From positions 744,001 through 808,000 of the forward strand of contig CP085826.1 in the NCBI GenBank assembly GCA_020809705.1: a stretch of DNA of 64,000 nucleotides, given 5' to 3'. The DNA comes from Calonectria ilicicola (lineage: Eukaryota; Ascomycota; Sordariomycetes; Hypocreales; Nectriaceae). A program made the translations under genes and the position numbers. Below are positions 1 through 12,951 of this stretch, piece by piece; position 1 is the stretch's first letter; each line of letters begins with the position of its first letter. A model generated the notes under the pieces. That model saw only the letters and a list, made by a program, of their open reading frames with translations, made no database searches and was not told the DNA's origin.

Positions 1-836
1 ACCATTTCCCGGTGATCCCGGCACACTGGGAAATTACTTCATGACTATGGCTATAGGGATCAAGGAGTCGGATCGAATCACCAAAGGTACTTTGCATTCC
101 CAATGGAAAGAGTCTACAAGGATGATAGTCGTTGAGCAGTTTTCCCACAGCATAAGATCCACACCCCTGCAGAGGAGCTCCATGGTCAAAACTAAGCAAG
201 TGTTCTTTTCCGCTACGGAATTTCAAGTATTCAAGAAAAGTCCTTCCAACCCACTATACAGACCAATACACGGAAGAAATAGACTTCTAGAAAGTATTAC
301 TTCAATCTTCACAATGCATCAATATGCTAACTAGAAATTGACGTATTGGGCGAAGATGCTAATTTTATGATAACCCAGCCTTCATTTGGCGGGCCCATAG
401 ACAGAGAGCACATTTAATGGCTATGCTATACCATTATGTCAATGGGACAAAAGATAGGTCATCAATTGCTGCGGCGCCCACTGTTTGTCCGTTTGGCGAA
501 CGTGAAGTAAGACGCGGCAGTGCCGTCAAGCGCGCTTGCGTAAGCGCCGGTCATTTTACCAGTTCACTTCAGAGAGGGGCGGTCAGAATTTACCGATCAA
601 CAAGACTCAGTTTAGAAATTGCAGCTTGTGGCTTCAGGCATCACACAGCCAATCAATATAGGAATCATCAAAGCATCACAGAATTTGTGGCTTTAGACAG
701 TCTTTCATTTTGCTTGAGCTTGGATGAGGGCAGGGAATAATAGGGCATGACCGCGTATAGCTCACAGCTACTAAGAAGCATATCTGCAACGTTCAATGAA
801 CCGAACTGTAACAAATACACGCCCGGCTATTTAAGA
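1..836. other. no gene recognised
   Basis: Only short open frames without family resemblance or plausible splice structure are seen on either strand. The left part may be the 3' flank of something outside the window. The right edge is the 3' flank of the STAND gene that ends at 837. Confidence 0.5.
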
Positions 837-3800
837 TTACCATTCCAGCCAGATACCCATATCACCAGCAATACTATCAGCCAATTCCCTAGCTTCGTCA
901 ATGTCAGAAGTTCGAATAGAAAAAGCGTATTCAGACCCTTTCAAATAATCGAATTGCTTTTCAATTCGTAGTCGCTGTAAAACGTCAGTTGCTTCCATCA
1001 CTAGGACCATATCGTGGTAAGCTTACAATGGTGAAAAACAATCTAGCACGTCGAGCATTATGAGTAATGGAATACCAGCCCTGTATTCGACGATCGATCC
1101 GATCCAAATTAAATCCCAGACGTCTAATTTTAGTAGCCATCTCTTCGTGTTTCTCGGGGGTCATGTAGATTTCCGAAAGTAGCTCCATTTCTGACCGGAC
1201 TTTTTCCTCTTCCAAGATGGTTTCGAGGCTAATTATGTCCCTCGACATATTGGTCTGACCCTCGTTATCAGCTCGATTCTCGCCGTGAGTCTGTATGATC
1301 TGAGGTTGGTGGGCTTTATTGGGCTGTGAGAGTTGCGGCTGCTGCTGCTGGTGAAATTGCATGGTAGGTTGCGGAGCAGGCACTTGATTCTGTCCCGTTT
1401 GAGGGACTTGTTGAGAAGCCTGGCGTTCCAGTTCCTGTTGGAGCCATGTTTGCTTCTTAATCTGGACCGCCATCATGCGAAGTTGTTCGTCAGGAACATT
1501 GGCCAATTCCGGTCTCTGGCTTCTAATGTACATGAGATCCTGGGCACTGACTTGAACCAATTGCGAAGTAATATCCGCAAGCTGCTCAGCCATAGCCTGT
1601 TGAGTATTGAGTCCTTCAGTGTCAGTATGCTTCATCGCATCATTCGTATCAGGACCAGGGCCATTCTGTGTCTGCTGCAGTGCTACTGTGCTCATCTTTC
1701 CACTTGTATCCACTTGCATCTGAGGTGGTTGAGATGCGTAACTGGTCGGCATATGGATATTTTCCCGGATATGTGAAGAAATCCTCGAGGCGCTTTCAGC
1801 TGATCTGAGTGTGTTCTGTCCCTTTTTTCGAATAACCGTGCGACCCATACCATGGGCTTCCTGGCGGTGACAAGTCTGCCGATGCCGTTCCAAAGCTTGC
1901 GTAGATTGAAAACGCGGATATTGGCAACCTTGTACAGGGCATATTATTCCTATATGGCCAGCTTCATGCTCCAATAGGAGCGCGTTGGTTTGGAATCCAC
2001 GTGTAGCCCTTGGACATGGAAAGAATCGGCAGGCAAAAGCAGACGCTTGGAAATCATTCCTAAACCTTTCTAGGTCCTGGAAAGTAAATCCTCGGAGAAT
2101 GCGTATGCTAAGCAGTTTCTTAATCGTTCGTTGATAGTTTTCCAGAAGAAACCTGAGGCTCGTCGCATATATCATATCGGTATCCGCTTCTATGCCAGGG
2201 TCAATAATATGCGCTTTATTTTTGAGCAAGGTTGTAGAGCACTTACCATTAGCAGGGGCGGATTCTCCGCTTCCTGCTACTCGTCGTTCCAAAAGAATGG
2301 ATCGTACTACTTTGTAAAGTCCAGGGTTCTGAACTCGAATATTGGCTAGACGAACATCAAGAGAGCCTGAATGAGTTCCTGTTTCTCCTTTCTTATTAGG
2401 TTCCGTCAATGGGCTAAAAGCTTCTGCAAGCTGGCAGGAAAATTGAAAGAACTTTAAACTCGAGGGTGTCTCAACTTTGATGGGGAAATTGCAAAGAACG
2501 TATTCAACCCAATATTCGGTTGCATACATGTGAAACCCATGAAATCCCCGGAGAACGTCGGAAAGCCTCTTATCTTCAGGGTAATGAGGGTTAAGAATCC
2601 TCAAACCAGCGATTAAGCATGATGCGGTTGCTAGCCCATGCTCATAGATACAAGTCTGTTCGTCAAGTCCAACGTTACCCTTAATATCTTGCAAATACCT
2701 ATGAAGAATTAGGAGATTGTGACGGCACTTGAGTATTTGATATGTGACTTACTCTCGAGCGGAAATGTGAACAAAAGCAAATGTGGAGTCTCGCCGCTGC
2801 TCAATAAGGGGAGAACATTTGTCAAACCAATATTGGGGTATCATTTCTTTAACCTCTCCATCTTCAGTGCCCATCGATAATGCAGATTGAAGCTCTGCCT
2901 TTCGTAGCGGTCTTTTAGCAAAGGCGATCCACCCAAGAATTGACTTCATTCGGGAATGAGAGCGCTCATCAAAATGCGCCATCATTTGTGTCAAAATCTT
3001 GTCATAGCTATATTATTGGTCAGTATATTATGAATATGGGACTGAGAGAACTTTTTACAATTTTCTTAACTCTATAGGTAGGTAGTCAGCAACGTTCAGA
3101 ATTTCTAGTTTCGATTTGAACATGTTTGTAGCCACGTAATCAAGTACAATCTTAGCCCAGAGGAACATTCCTAGGAAAGTTTTAATTATTCATATATCAA
3201 ATGCATATTGCCATAAGGCTTACCAGAAGCACGTCTCGCAATATTAGAAGCCAAGGTCTTCAGATCCTCTTCGTCGATCGAATGTTGGAACAGCTTCATC
3301 TTCATAGTATTGAGTCTCTTTGACGCATAGCTTGCGATTGCATTCTCCAAGTTCTCGGATTTGTCCCAGAGAGAAATGCTCTTCTTCTGCTTTGCCTTTC
3401 TTGAGATAGCTGGCGAAAGTCGGGTAGAGAGCAACACCTTGCAAACTGTTGATTCATACGGGGAAGCAGCCGCCACAAGTTGCTCCAAAATCTTTATGAC
3501 TTTGCTTTGAACACTTTCTTCACATTCGTTTAACCCGTCCACAATTATGTGGATATAGCTGGTGGTCGATGGCATTACCCCGCACGCTTGCACCACAGTT
3601 CGGAGCATGTCCTCAAGTAACTTAGCGCTGGCGGCCTTCGTTTGACGTATCAGTATGTCATGTACGTGAGTTATCAAGTCTGGGCTAGATCGGATGATTT
3701 GTACAAGAAAGGATCTCAAAATTTGGTTGTACTCCATAGAATCTTGATAAGAATACGAGCAAAAGTGAGAGACAACAATTGCCTCGGCTGTCCTCTGGTC

Positions 3801-4895
3801 TGCCCATGATTCATCTCGGTCTCGTAAAGAATTTGCAATATGGGCAGCCAAAACGCTCTTTCCACTTCCTGGTCTGCCATCGAGAATCACAAAGGTTGCA
3901 GACTTCTCATAACCCTTCCATTCTATAATGGCAGGTTGTTCTAATATCCATTGACAGGTCGTGGAGGCCCCGTCTGGATCAGCAGCAATAACATCGATAA
4001 CTTGAAGCTGAGTGGATCTATCCACCCTCAGGTGGTTAGAAATTTCGATAAATTGGTTCGAAATGTGATTTTTATCTTCTTTGCTCAACCGAACAAGGGT
4101 CTCCTTACGCAAAGTCTGAAGTAATCGCCTGGATTCTTGGGCTTCCGCTATGTCTACTGACGCTTTTGTTTGATGTATGAGGTCCACGTGGGCCTTGAGA
4201 TCACGGAGAATACTCTCAAACCGCCTTTCAAAGCGACCCCAAGAGGTAAGAAAGAACCTCTTCCAATCTAAGCGCCTATGATGAGTATCTCCATCCAGGA
4301 GGGCCGGCGTGTTTAGTTTGCGACTTACTGTTTCTTCGAACAAAAACATAAACTTCCTTGTGAAATTCAAGAATGTCTGAATAGAAAATAGCCAGAATCT
4401 CCTGTACTTCCTTGTTTTCAGTGAATGACCTCTGCATGGTTTTGAAAATCTGTAAATGTTGAGCTATTCGAGCGTAGGCCTTGATAATTTTTTCGAATGC
4501 TTCAATGTGATCAGATGATATCTAGTTAAGCAATGATCTCAACACTGGTTTCCTTTTTTCACAAATCTGGTGATTCGGGTATTAATTCATACCTCGAGGG
4601 TTAGTTTTACTGGGGCCCAAATCCATGGTAGGTACGGCGTGCCATTGCATAACACCTCAATAGTTTTTGAATAGTGCTCCAGTCCAGCGAAAAATGGTTC
4701 TAGGCGTTTCATATTTCGCAGAGACCGTTCTGCTGCAAGCTTTTCCTGCACCGACTCAGCGGCTTTCTTCACATCTTCAAGAAGTGTATCCTTCAGCCTA
4801 ACGCTGTCGCGGGTGGTAAAAGCTCTTTCTAGGTCCTCGAAGGCATCTTGAATAGTTTCCAGGGCCTTCTTCGAGATGCGCTGTCTCAGAGACAT
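837..4895 (-). CDS. STAND NTPase: DUF7708 N-terminus, NACHT-like P-loop, C2H2 zinc finger
   Basis: Multi-exon STAND (NLR-like) protein. The chosen start, MSLRQRISKK, is at 4895. It opens a DUF7708-type domain (about 4895-4140) with the family signature NGTPYLPWIWAPVK, then an exon encoding EILAIFYSDILEFHKEVY. The Walker A motif GRPGSGKS is at 3855-3878 with NACHT-like sequence after it. The C-terminal half has a C2H2 finger (CPVQGC...HRQTCH, about 1865-1942), then Gln-rich low complexity (about 1330-1450) and a helical region. The long last frame reaches a stop at 985, but a 52-nt intron (975-1026) joins it in frame to a 46-codon exon ending at 837 (…GIWLEW), so the true end is probably 837. 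Proteins of this build are thought to act in fungal non-self recognition or innate-type responses; the ligand is unknown. It is head-to-head with an SNF2 gene. Some internal exon borders are uncertain. Confidence 0.8.
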
Positions 4896-5280
4896 GCTTC
4901 TTTTGGTCCGGGCTCCGAGGGTGTAGAGTTCGTGTGAAAACAATGGGAAGCAGTGACAGAATAAGATTAGCAGATGAGTATGAAATCTGCCTGAGGGACC
5001 CACCCCGGGGCTTGACCCATTTCAATTGGAGACACGATGTTGAGATCCAAGGCGTGGCGGTGGCTTAGGTACCCAATAGTCAGCCTATGGTGGCTTGGCT
5101 AGTTACTCAGGCCCTAGCGCCCAGCGAGAAGACACTGATATTTAAAAATGACTCAACCATTACCTCCTCTGCTAACAGTCGATGCTGCTATACCATTCCG
5201 GACTATAATACTTCAAAATCATCACTGATAATCTCCATCTTTCTCTTTTTGGCTTTGTATTCCAACCCAAACTGCCAAAA
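4896..5280. promoter_or_regulatory. divergent promoter between STAND gene and SNF2 gene
   Basis: A 385-bp gap separates two start codons pointing away from each other, so both core promoters must lie here. No convincing TATA box or factor site was picked out. Confidence 0.5.
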
Positions 5281-8200
5281 ATGGACGGTTTTGTACCCCC
5301 AGAGCAGAATCTAGTCAAGCGATGCCATGGTGAATTCTTGGCTGACGGCCAACATGCTGAACAAGGCAGAGATTATGCCAAGACCCAATGCACTTGGTAT
5401 TCAGGTGTCACTGAAGCTCCAGAATTTCAAACAGTTATCACATCGGGGTATGCGACCAATGGTTGTTCTGATAAAGATGTTGTTTGTTTTGGGAAGGTGA
5501 AAAAAAGATAAACTTCGCCTTTCTCAGACCACGACATGTTGACAAGATTTCAGATTGTCGATTTAAGCGCAACTTGCAGTTCTCCACCTCGTCTCGATGT
5601 TCTGAGCTACCCTGTACAGTTCACCGACAATCGGCATTTTTCAGGGTTAGATAACAACAGCACCTTTCAAGGCAAACTGGGTTCCAAATTTAGTAGGATG
5701 ATCACCGGCTTACAAGGCGACAAAACCATCGAACTTGAAGTTAGTTGCTGTATTCCAGATACCTCAACCTCAAGCAATCTCAAAGATCAGCTCCGCCGCT
5801 CTGGGCTGTCAACTCAATGCACACTAGATATTATCGTTTACGGGCCAAAGGACCTTCTTGAAGATATTGAGACTTTTTTTGAGGATCACGAAATTTACCT
5901 ACAAGACCCTCTGAACTGCAAACGAAACGTTCCATATTATAATCCTCAAAGGCTTTCCATCAACCCGGCCACAATTAAGATGACATTTGAATTAGGCAAC
6001 ACAAATATCTGCACTGGCTTTGTGCCTGACATTAAGGACCATCCAGAATTTCTAGAAATTTTATATTCACAAGATGACTTGGCTGAGACAACACAACCCG
6101 GACCAGTCAAAACACCATTGAAACGGTACGTATCCAAACCACGGCTTATATGTGTACATCATTCATTGTCCATAGTCACCAAATGCAAGCCTTGACGTTC
6201 ATGTTACAACGAGAGAATGGCTGGGCATGGGATAGATGTCGAGCTGATATTTGGGAGATTGGTGAGAGTGAAAAGGGGACATAGTAAGTCATAGGCCAAC
6301 AACAATTGAAGCCATTTGGGAACAAGCTGACCCGCCACAGCTTCCATAATACAGTTTCAGGAGGCTATCAGTTACACGAACCTCGTCAATTCTATGGAGG
6401 TATTATCGCGGACCCAATGGGGTTGGGTAAATCGCTTTCCATGATCGCACTGATTGCGTCTGATGTCGATATTGCCGATGAGCCTCCATCATCTCAACAT
6501 GGTATCAACTCTGAGGATTGTTCAGGCCGAACACTAGTTATTGTGCCTCCCCAATGTAAGCCTTAGTTTCTTATTCATTAATTCTTACTGATAGATAACA
6601 CAGTGCTCGATACCTGGGAAAATCAGTTTAAAGAGTAAGTGACGGATATAATGGTACCAAAACTTCTATTTGTCAGGGTCTAATATTATGGCAGACACGT
6701 GTTTATGAATAGACTACCATGGCACCGTCACCATGGCAAATTTCGACTTCGGGACTCATCAGAGCTCGATGACTCTTTGGTTATTTTAACTACGTACCAC
6801 ACGGTTATGGCAGAATGGAAAAGTAATAAAGAGAGGGATCATTCGATACTTTTTACAACCAAGTGGAGGAGAGTCATTCTGGACGAAGGTTCGTCTCGGA
6901 ATCTCATAAACTGATGTTGTCAATCGCTAAATGGCATAGCACACTACATACGCAATAGTGGCACCCAAATGTCGCATGCTATATGCGCTCTTGACTCTAT
7001 TGCGAGATGGGCAGTTACAGGAACACCTATCCAGAATAATCTCAGCGATCTTTGCGCCTTATTAAAGTTCCTAAGAGTTCAACCATACTGTGAAAAGAGA
7101 ACATTTGAAGCTGACATCTCTAATCTGTGGAAATCTGGGGACAGTGAAATGGCTGTCAAACGATTAAAAAGACTTTCTGGCTGTCTCATGCTACGACGCC
7201 CTAAGAATATAATTCAACTCCCCGCAAAACAAGATTATAAATATCCCATCCAACTTACACCAGCGGAAAGGCAGCTCTATGAGGAAATCAGGCTGCAGGT
7301 AATTTTCCATCTCGACGAGGCGTTGCTGTTACATAACACCTCTACAACCTCCTACTTCTTCAACGTCTTGCAAAGGATTGAGGCTATGCGCATGGTATGT
7401 AACCTTGGCCTGTACTATCCCTCTCGCCATGCAGTCCGCGACAGTCCCCCACAAATAGCAGATAATTGGCAGATTCAAGCCCAACAAGTATTCAATCTTC
7501 AGCGCGAAATGGGACAGATTCAATGTCAAAGTTGTGCAATGACTCCTGAGACGGCAAGATATTTTTTTTCCGAACAAAAGCAACCTGATAAGTCTCTTTT
7601 CTCTCGCTGCCATATATTCATATGCTCAAATTGCTGCTACAATAGTCCAGATGGAACCACTGCCGTTATTTGTGGACATGGTTCATGCTTTCCTCCTGCT
7701 GCTGTATCAACAGACATCGATCCATCTGAGCCATCATCTAACCCGACAGGTGGCTATACATTGCTACCTTCTAAAATACAAATGTTAGTAGACGATTTAA
7801 AAAAACAACCTAATGACGTCAAAAGGTAAGAACAAAATCGTATTGATAAATCAGACATTTATATCGCTAACAGGATAAGCATTGTTTTTTCATCCTGGCG
7901 AACAACTCTTAATATCATCGATGCCGGCCTAAGGAACGCATCAATACCCTCGCTAAAATATGATGGCAGCGTTTCCCAGAAGGACAGGCAGAGCGTTATT
8001 GACACATTCAAAGGGGATCCAGGAATCAAAGTGCTATTGTTAACATTAACATGCGGTGCTGTTGGGTAAGCTGGCAGTATATATTTGAAAGATTCTGAAG
8101 TACTGAGCAATTTTAGCTTGACTTTGACAGAGGCTTCTCGTGCCTATCTTATGGAGCCACATTGGTATGTGTTGACATTGCATGTATTTTGAGAGAACAG

Positions 8201-8564
8201 ATGCTCATCTCATACAAGGAATCCCACGTTAGAAGATCAAGCATTGGCGCGAATTTACCGAATTGGCCAGACGCGCGAAGTAACCACTATACGGTTCATA
8301 GTACAAGATTCATTTGAAGAGGTCAGTTCGATTCGAGGATGATGTAACGATACCAAAGTTAATTATGTTAATTTGTAACTTCTTACAGCGCATTGAAAAG
8401 ATACAGCAGGCAAAGAGGCAACTCGCTGGAATTCTATTAAATCCGCAAAAGAATGACGACATGAAATCCCAATCAGCCCTTGAATTTTTAGAGGTATGAC
8501 TTGTAATTACTATGGTCTTGGTATTTTTCTAACTTGTTAATAGAACTTAAAGAGTCTTATTTAG
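5281..8564 (+). CDS. SNF2-family DNA-dependent ATPase/helicase, HLTF/RAD5-like
   Basis: Nuclear chromatin or repair ATPase of the SNF2 superfamily. It starts MDGFVPPEQN at 5281. A first intron (about 5497-5553) joins VCFGK to IVDLSAT. The N-terminal region carries the family motif YLQDPLNCKRNVPYYNPQRL. Helicase motif I is GGIIADPMGLGKS (about 6398-6436). The DEAH box is split by a 51-nt intron (6889-6939) and reads DEAHYIRNSGTQ after splicing. The motif AVTGTPIQNNLSDL follows. A Cys-rich degenerate RING-like segment (CQSC...CSNCCYN) lies near 7530-7650. The C-terminal helicase domain has FSSWRTTLNIID, LTLTCGAVGLTL and ARIYRIGQTREV. The last intron gives the tail FLENLKSLI with the stop at 8562-8564. 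All core helicase motifs look intact. Whether the RING part binds zinc is doubtful. Small internal exons around 6560-6700 were not fixed precisely. Confidence 0.85.
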
Positions 8565-9077
8565 CAAAAATGTGTAATTATTGTACCGGGATAATTGGAT
8601 GGAAGACGCACAGGCCTCGCTTCCCAGTGCTCTAAATCTGTACTTCAAGATCCTTCGGTAAATATGTCAGGGCATCATTGCACGCGCCTTTGGTATCTTC
8701 TGAGAAGTCAAACTTTCATCATTAATACAGGTTAGAGCCTAATTATGTTATACCCATACTAAGCTGAGCACTCTAAACTTGTATAATGATATTAGTTGAA
8801 CGATCTATGCCCTCGGGAATCCGAGTTTCAATGACTTGAATGATGCCATAATAGGAAATGCATATATTGCACAGGTATTATCATGGTGATTTTTAAGGGG
8901 GTTATGTTGTATTTGTCCCAATATATTAGACTACAAATAGAAGCGCATAATTTCCAATACCTAAAGAAATCCATGAGATAAGTTTAAATACAGTAGACTC
9001 CATCCGATACTATTGTGATTTGGTGAACAAAACTCATCATGAAAGTAAAACTGTGCTATGCTTCAAGAACAAAGTCT
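8565..9077. other. convergent 3' flank, no gene seen
   Basis: A/T-rich spacer between the tails of the SNF2 gene and the lipoxygenase. It holds only their 3' ends. Confidence 0.5.
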
Positions 9078-11343
9078 TTATATCAGAATCGAAACCGCTG
9101 TGTTGTTGGGGTCCATCACCATATATGGAATACTTCCTTTATCCATATTGTTGCTAGTGATGACAAAGTCAACTTGGAGTTGCTTAAGAGCATAGTAGAA
9201 CCTTTCGCTGATCTTGGAGATTTTCGAGTCCAGCTCGTTACCTCCAACATGTGTTCGCCATTGAGACTGGGCAAACGTGATAAGGCTTCGGTCACTTCCA
9301 ACCTTGAAGCTAAGCAGCCAAGGAACCTGAACTGCAAGCAACCACTCCCTCTGTCGGCCGATTGGGAGTGCGTCAATGAGACTCTTTTCAGTGTATTGCT
9401 GAAGCTCTGCCAAGCTCTTTGGCAGCGGCGCGCAAAGAGTCGGGGGCTTGGAGAGGACAAAGGACTGGTAAAAGCTCTGTAAATAGTTGACTGCGGTATG
9501 GAATGGAGCTGCGATGTGGATGCACATGGTAACAGCATCGCAAAGCTCGTCAAGAGTTTGAATGGATGGGAATGTCTTGATCCAGCCGTTGGTCTGAACT
9601 TCAGCACACCAGTTCTTGATGTCTTCGTCAGCTCGCACCATTTCATCGACAGTCTTGCCATTGGCATTCTCCTCGTTATAATACATCTGCAGCATACTCA
9701 TAGCATACTCTCGGATGCACTCCCACATGGAAAGCATATTCTTGGCGTAGGCATAGTTCTTGTATTTGCTGTCAGACAAACCTTTGGCGGTGTTGGGGAA
9801 GCCCCGGCGCTCCAAGTCGTTTGGTACATAGTTCTTGACGTAGTCGAAATTCTCATATTCCCAGCGGGTGGTTGAGTAAAGTTGATCAAGGCTCAGACCC
9901 ACGAGCTCCTTGATGACCTGAGGAACAAGAGTCGATCTTGCTGCCGCGTTCAAGGAGAGTGTCTTGAACCAATGAGGCTCAAGAATCTTGAAAACGATGT
10001 GGTTCATGGGTATCATACGGTGAGTGGCCACAATCATTGCCTCTTCGATCATATGAGCGCGAGTTAGGTGAACTCCGACTTCGTGTCGGATCCAATCCGA
10101 AACTTGAGCGCAGGTCTTAGCATAGCGCCAGGGCCAGTCCTTCTCCTCAATGTCTGTAGGGTCTGTAGGTAGAAGGCGCTTGTTGAAGATGGTCACAGAG
10201 TTGGCCATGGTAGATTTGTAATCGCAGACGATGGCAATAGGGTGGAGCTTGCCGCTCGAGTGAAGCTGGAACAAAGTAACAGCTGCGCAGGCCCAGTTGT
10301 TGTCGGATGAAGGTTCCTTGTTGAATAGTTCTTCATTTGGTCCAAGACCTGCAGCTTCTCTAAGGTAGCGGTAATCCTGAACAAAGAGCGAATCTGAATC
10401 CGTTTCGGGGAGAGAAGTGGCCCAGTGTGAATATCCGCCAGCCTTTGCGGCAGCAATGAACTCTTCCAAGAGGTCCTTGGGCACCTTTTCAAGCGTAGTG
10501 GGGTTGGTACCTGTAAATGACTGTTCGGCGAAGCGCCGGTCAGTGTGCCAATCAGGAAGCAAACCAATATTGGCCCCCTGCTCGATGTCTGTGCCAGACT
10601 TGCGATGCTTTTTGTTGTATAGTTCATATGCCTTGAGGCTTGAGCCCTGGTTCGCCGCCTCGCTAATGTCCCCGTTTGTGAGGTCAAAGAAGCCATCCGC
10701 CAACCATTTGGCGGTCTTTCCAAGAATGTTGTCTGGCACAATTTGCTGGAGCATTAGTTGCGTCTCTGCCAGACCCAAGGCGTTGAAGATTTTGAAGATG
10801 CTGATATCTTCCTTGGATGGAATACTCTGAAGATGAGGTGGGTAGTCGGCGACTGATCCATCTGGGTTCTTTGGATATGCTGAGTACTTGAAAATGTCCT
10901 TTTTCGCTGCTAGCTCAGTGTATCGGGGCAAAGTAGGCTCAATTTGCAACACGTCAAAGAATGACTCGTAACTAAGGTACATTAGATCCATCCGTTGGTC
11001 TGGCAATATTATGGGCATTACAAACTTACCTGCGCTCAATTCTGCTGTAAGCGTGGGTTAATGCAGCTTGGGTCCCTGAGTATGTTCCTGTTGTAATGTT
11101 GCCTCCGGCTGGCTTGGGTTTATTTGCGAGGTTGTTGGGATCAGGTTTCACATATAAGCCCAACTTGACAACTTCGCTGTTGAAGACGCCAGGGTCGATG
11201 TCAGAAAAAGGAACATCTTTGATGCCGACCTGAAGTTCTTTCTCTCGGTCCTCCAGAGATGGTTGCTTCAGGATCGTATCAGGCGTATGGAGTTGTGGGA
11301 TGTGGGAAGGCCGCACGGGAAGAGATGCGTTGATGAAGGTCAT
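9078..11343 (-). CDS. lipoxygenase (iron/manganese LOX family)
   Basis: Dioxygenase that forms hydroperoxides of polyunsaturated fatty acids (oxylipin synthesis). Exon 1 is 11343-11030. A 58-nt intron (11029-10972, donor GTAAGT, acceptor CCTTAG) joins RIER to SYESFFDV, and exon 2 runs to the TAA at 9078. The predicted length is 735 residues. Expected metal ligands are visible: the H-x4-H pair in HLTRAHMIEEAM, a later pair in FHTAVNYLQ (His and Asn), and the terminal isoleucine of NTAVSILI. The N-terminal half has the LOX-like GTYSGTQAALTHAYSRIE. No signal peptide is seen, so it looks cytosolic, unlike the secreted fungal Mn-lipoxygenases. Regiospecificity and metal cannot be read from the sequence. 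No partner oxylipin gene is next to it. Confidence 0.93.
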
Positions 11344-12951
11344 GTTGATGAAAGATAAATGTGAGGAAGGCGGCGGGGTATCAATGTTTTGGTTGGGGAT
11401 TTAGGATTTGAGAAGAAGGAATGCCCACAGTATTTATCTCTATTCAATTTTTATTACTTGTCCTTACATTCTGCACTTTGAAAATCCTGATACAAAAATC
11501 CGAATGTTCAGCTCCATTTTGTTGGTCAGACAGGCAAAAAAAGGCGGAAGATGCTCACACCTTGCCCCGCCACAAGCTCAGCTTTCGCCTGCGAAGGGGC
11601 CGATTGGCCTTGTACAGTACACCAATAGAGCCTCAGCCTGGAACCCAAGCTCAGATACCCCCTGCAGGGGTTGAACTGCCCGGCCCCATCTCGGCGGGCC
11701 CGAGGGGCAGTTGAGGGGGGAGTTGCGGCAGTCATTTGATGACAAATTGTTCACCGAGTGAAACGCAACCAACACATTTGTGAGAGGCAAACCACTCTCC
11801 CGGCCCCATGATAACCATATTACTACTTGATTTGTTGGCAAACCAAGGTTCCGGTTCTAATTCTCTCACATCAAGGGGAACGCTTTCACACCAAAGGCAA
11901 TGACATCTTCCTGAAGAGTACAGAAGAAGCCCCCAAAGTGAAAGGATCTAGCCGCTTGTATCCCTGTCAATCCTGCAGCGCTGCCAATATAGTTTTGGCG
12001 TCACCGGTGGTTGCAGAACGGCGCAGGGGAGGAAGCGGGTACGAAATGCGAAAAAGGCCTCCATTCTGCCTCTCTACACATTGTCATCGGCGCGCCGTCC
12101 CCAGGTGGTATCCCGCTCCGGCTTGCATTTGCCTCGACAAGGCAAAAGTATCACCTCGCGTAAAGCTTGGCACCAGGCCCGCAGCACTGCCATAACGCCC
12201 AGATCAGCCCTAGCTGCTGAGGGCCAATGAGACCAGTGTTGACAGATTGCTGACACAATCTTAGAATCGAACAGTGATGGGGATTTCTCAGCTCAGCGGG
12301 GTCCATTCGCGTTCTAACCGTTGTGGCTGAAGCAGCCCTACCACAGATCCTCAATCGCGCAATTCCCATTGGTTGTGTTTCCCCTCTGTTGGACCTGATG
12401 ACCCGTTGTTAGGGAATGAGGCCTCGCAGCGACCTTCCCCGCAGCAAGGATTGATTGGCTGTGTGCTCGCCGTTGTATTCTCAGGTAGCATCGAAAAAGG
12501 CATCATGATCGTGAGTTACGTGCAGCAGGGCAGATTTGGTTCAACTGATAACCCCGCTACTCTTGAAATCGCGGGGTTTGTCCTAACTTGGCATCATGTC
12601 CCGCTCTGCAGGGGTACTGGCGTCAACAACACAATATGGTAGCCTACTCCCAACATTCTCAGACGTTGCAAAAATGTCAACGAAATGCACGCGCAATATT
12701 TTATCAATAGATCAATATTCGCATTACAAAGGTTTGATCGAACCCGTTTGAATTAAGTTGACCATAAACTAAATGAATTGACAGTCTTATTGTCGAAACA
12801 CCCATACTCCATTCCATTTCATATCGCTTTCCATCTATATCATATTCGCTATCACCCCATAATCCGATAACAGATATTTTTTCGACCATTTTGCATAAAA
12901 AGTCCGCCAACTAAAAGCATTTGGGTATCCAATTTCCTTAAACGCACAATC
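11344..12951. other. intergenic: lipoxygenase upstream region
   Basis: A 1.6-kb spacer between the lipoxygenase start and the 3' end of the Zn2Cys6 gene. A relatively G/C-rich stretch near 11,640-11,720 has short GGCCC/GGGCC inverted segments. No gene or clear element is recognised. Confidence 0.4.

Noticed and set aside
41..971. Three plus-strand open frames of 74-107 codons
   Set aside because: Low-complexity, no family resemblance. The rightmost overlaps antisense to the last exon of the STAND gene.
10972..11039. Upstream extension of the main lipoxygenase frame from a TTG
   Set aside because: It is intron sequence. Splicing to exon 1 at 11030 gives the expected family N-terminus.
11640..11720. 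G/C-rich patch with short inverted segments near the lipoxygenase promoter
   Set aside because: Arms are short and imperfect; no terminator or element role is supported in a eukaryotic promoter region.
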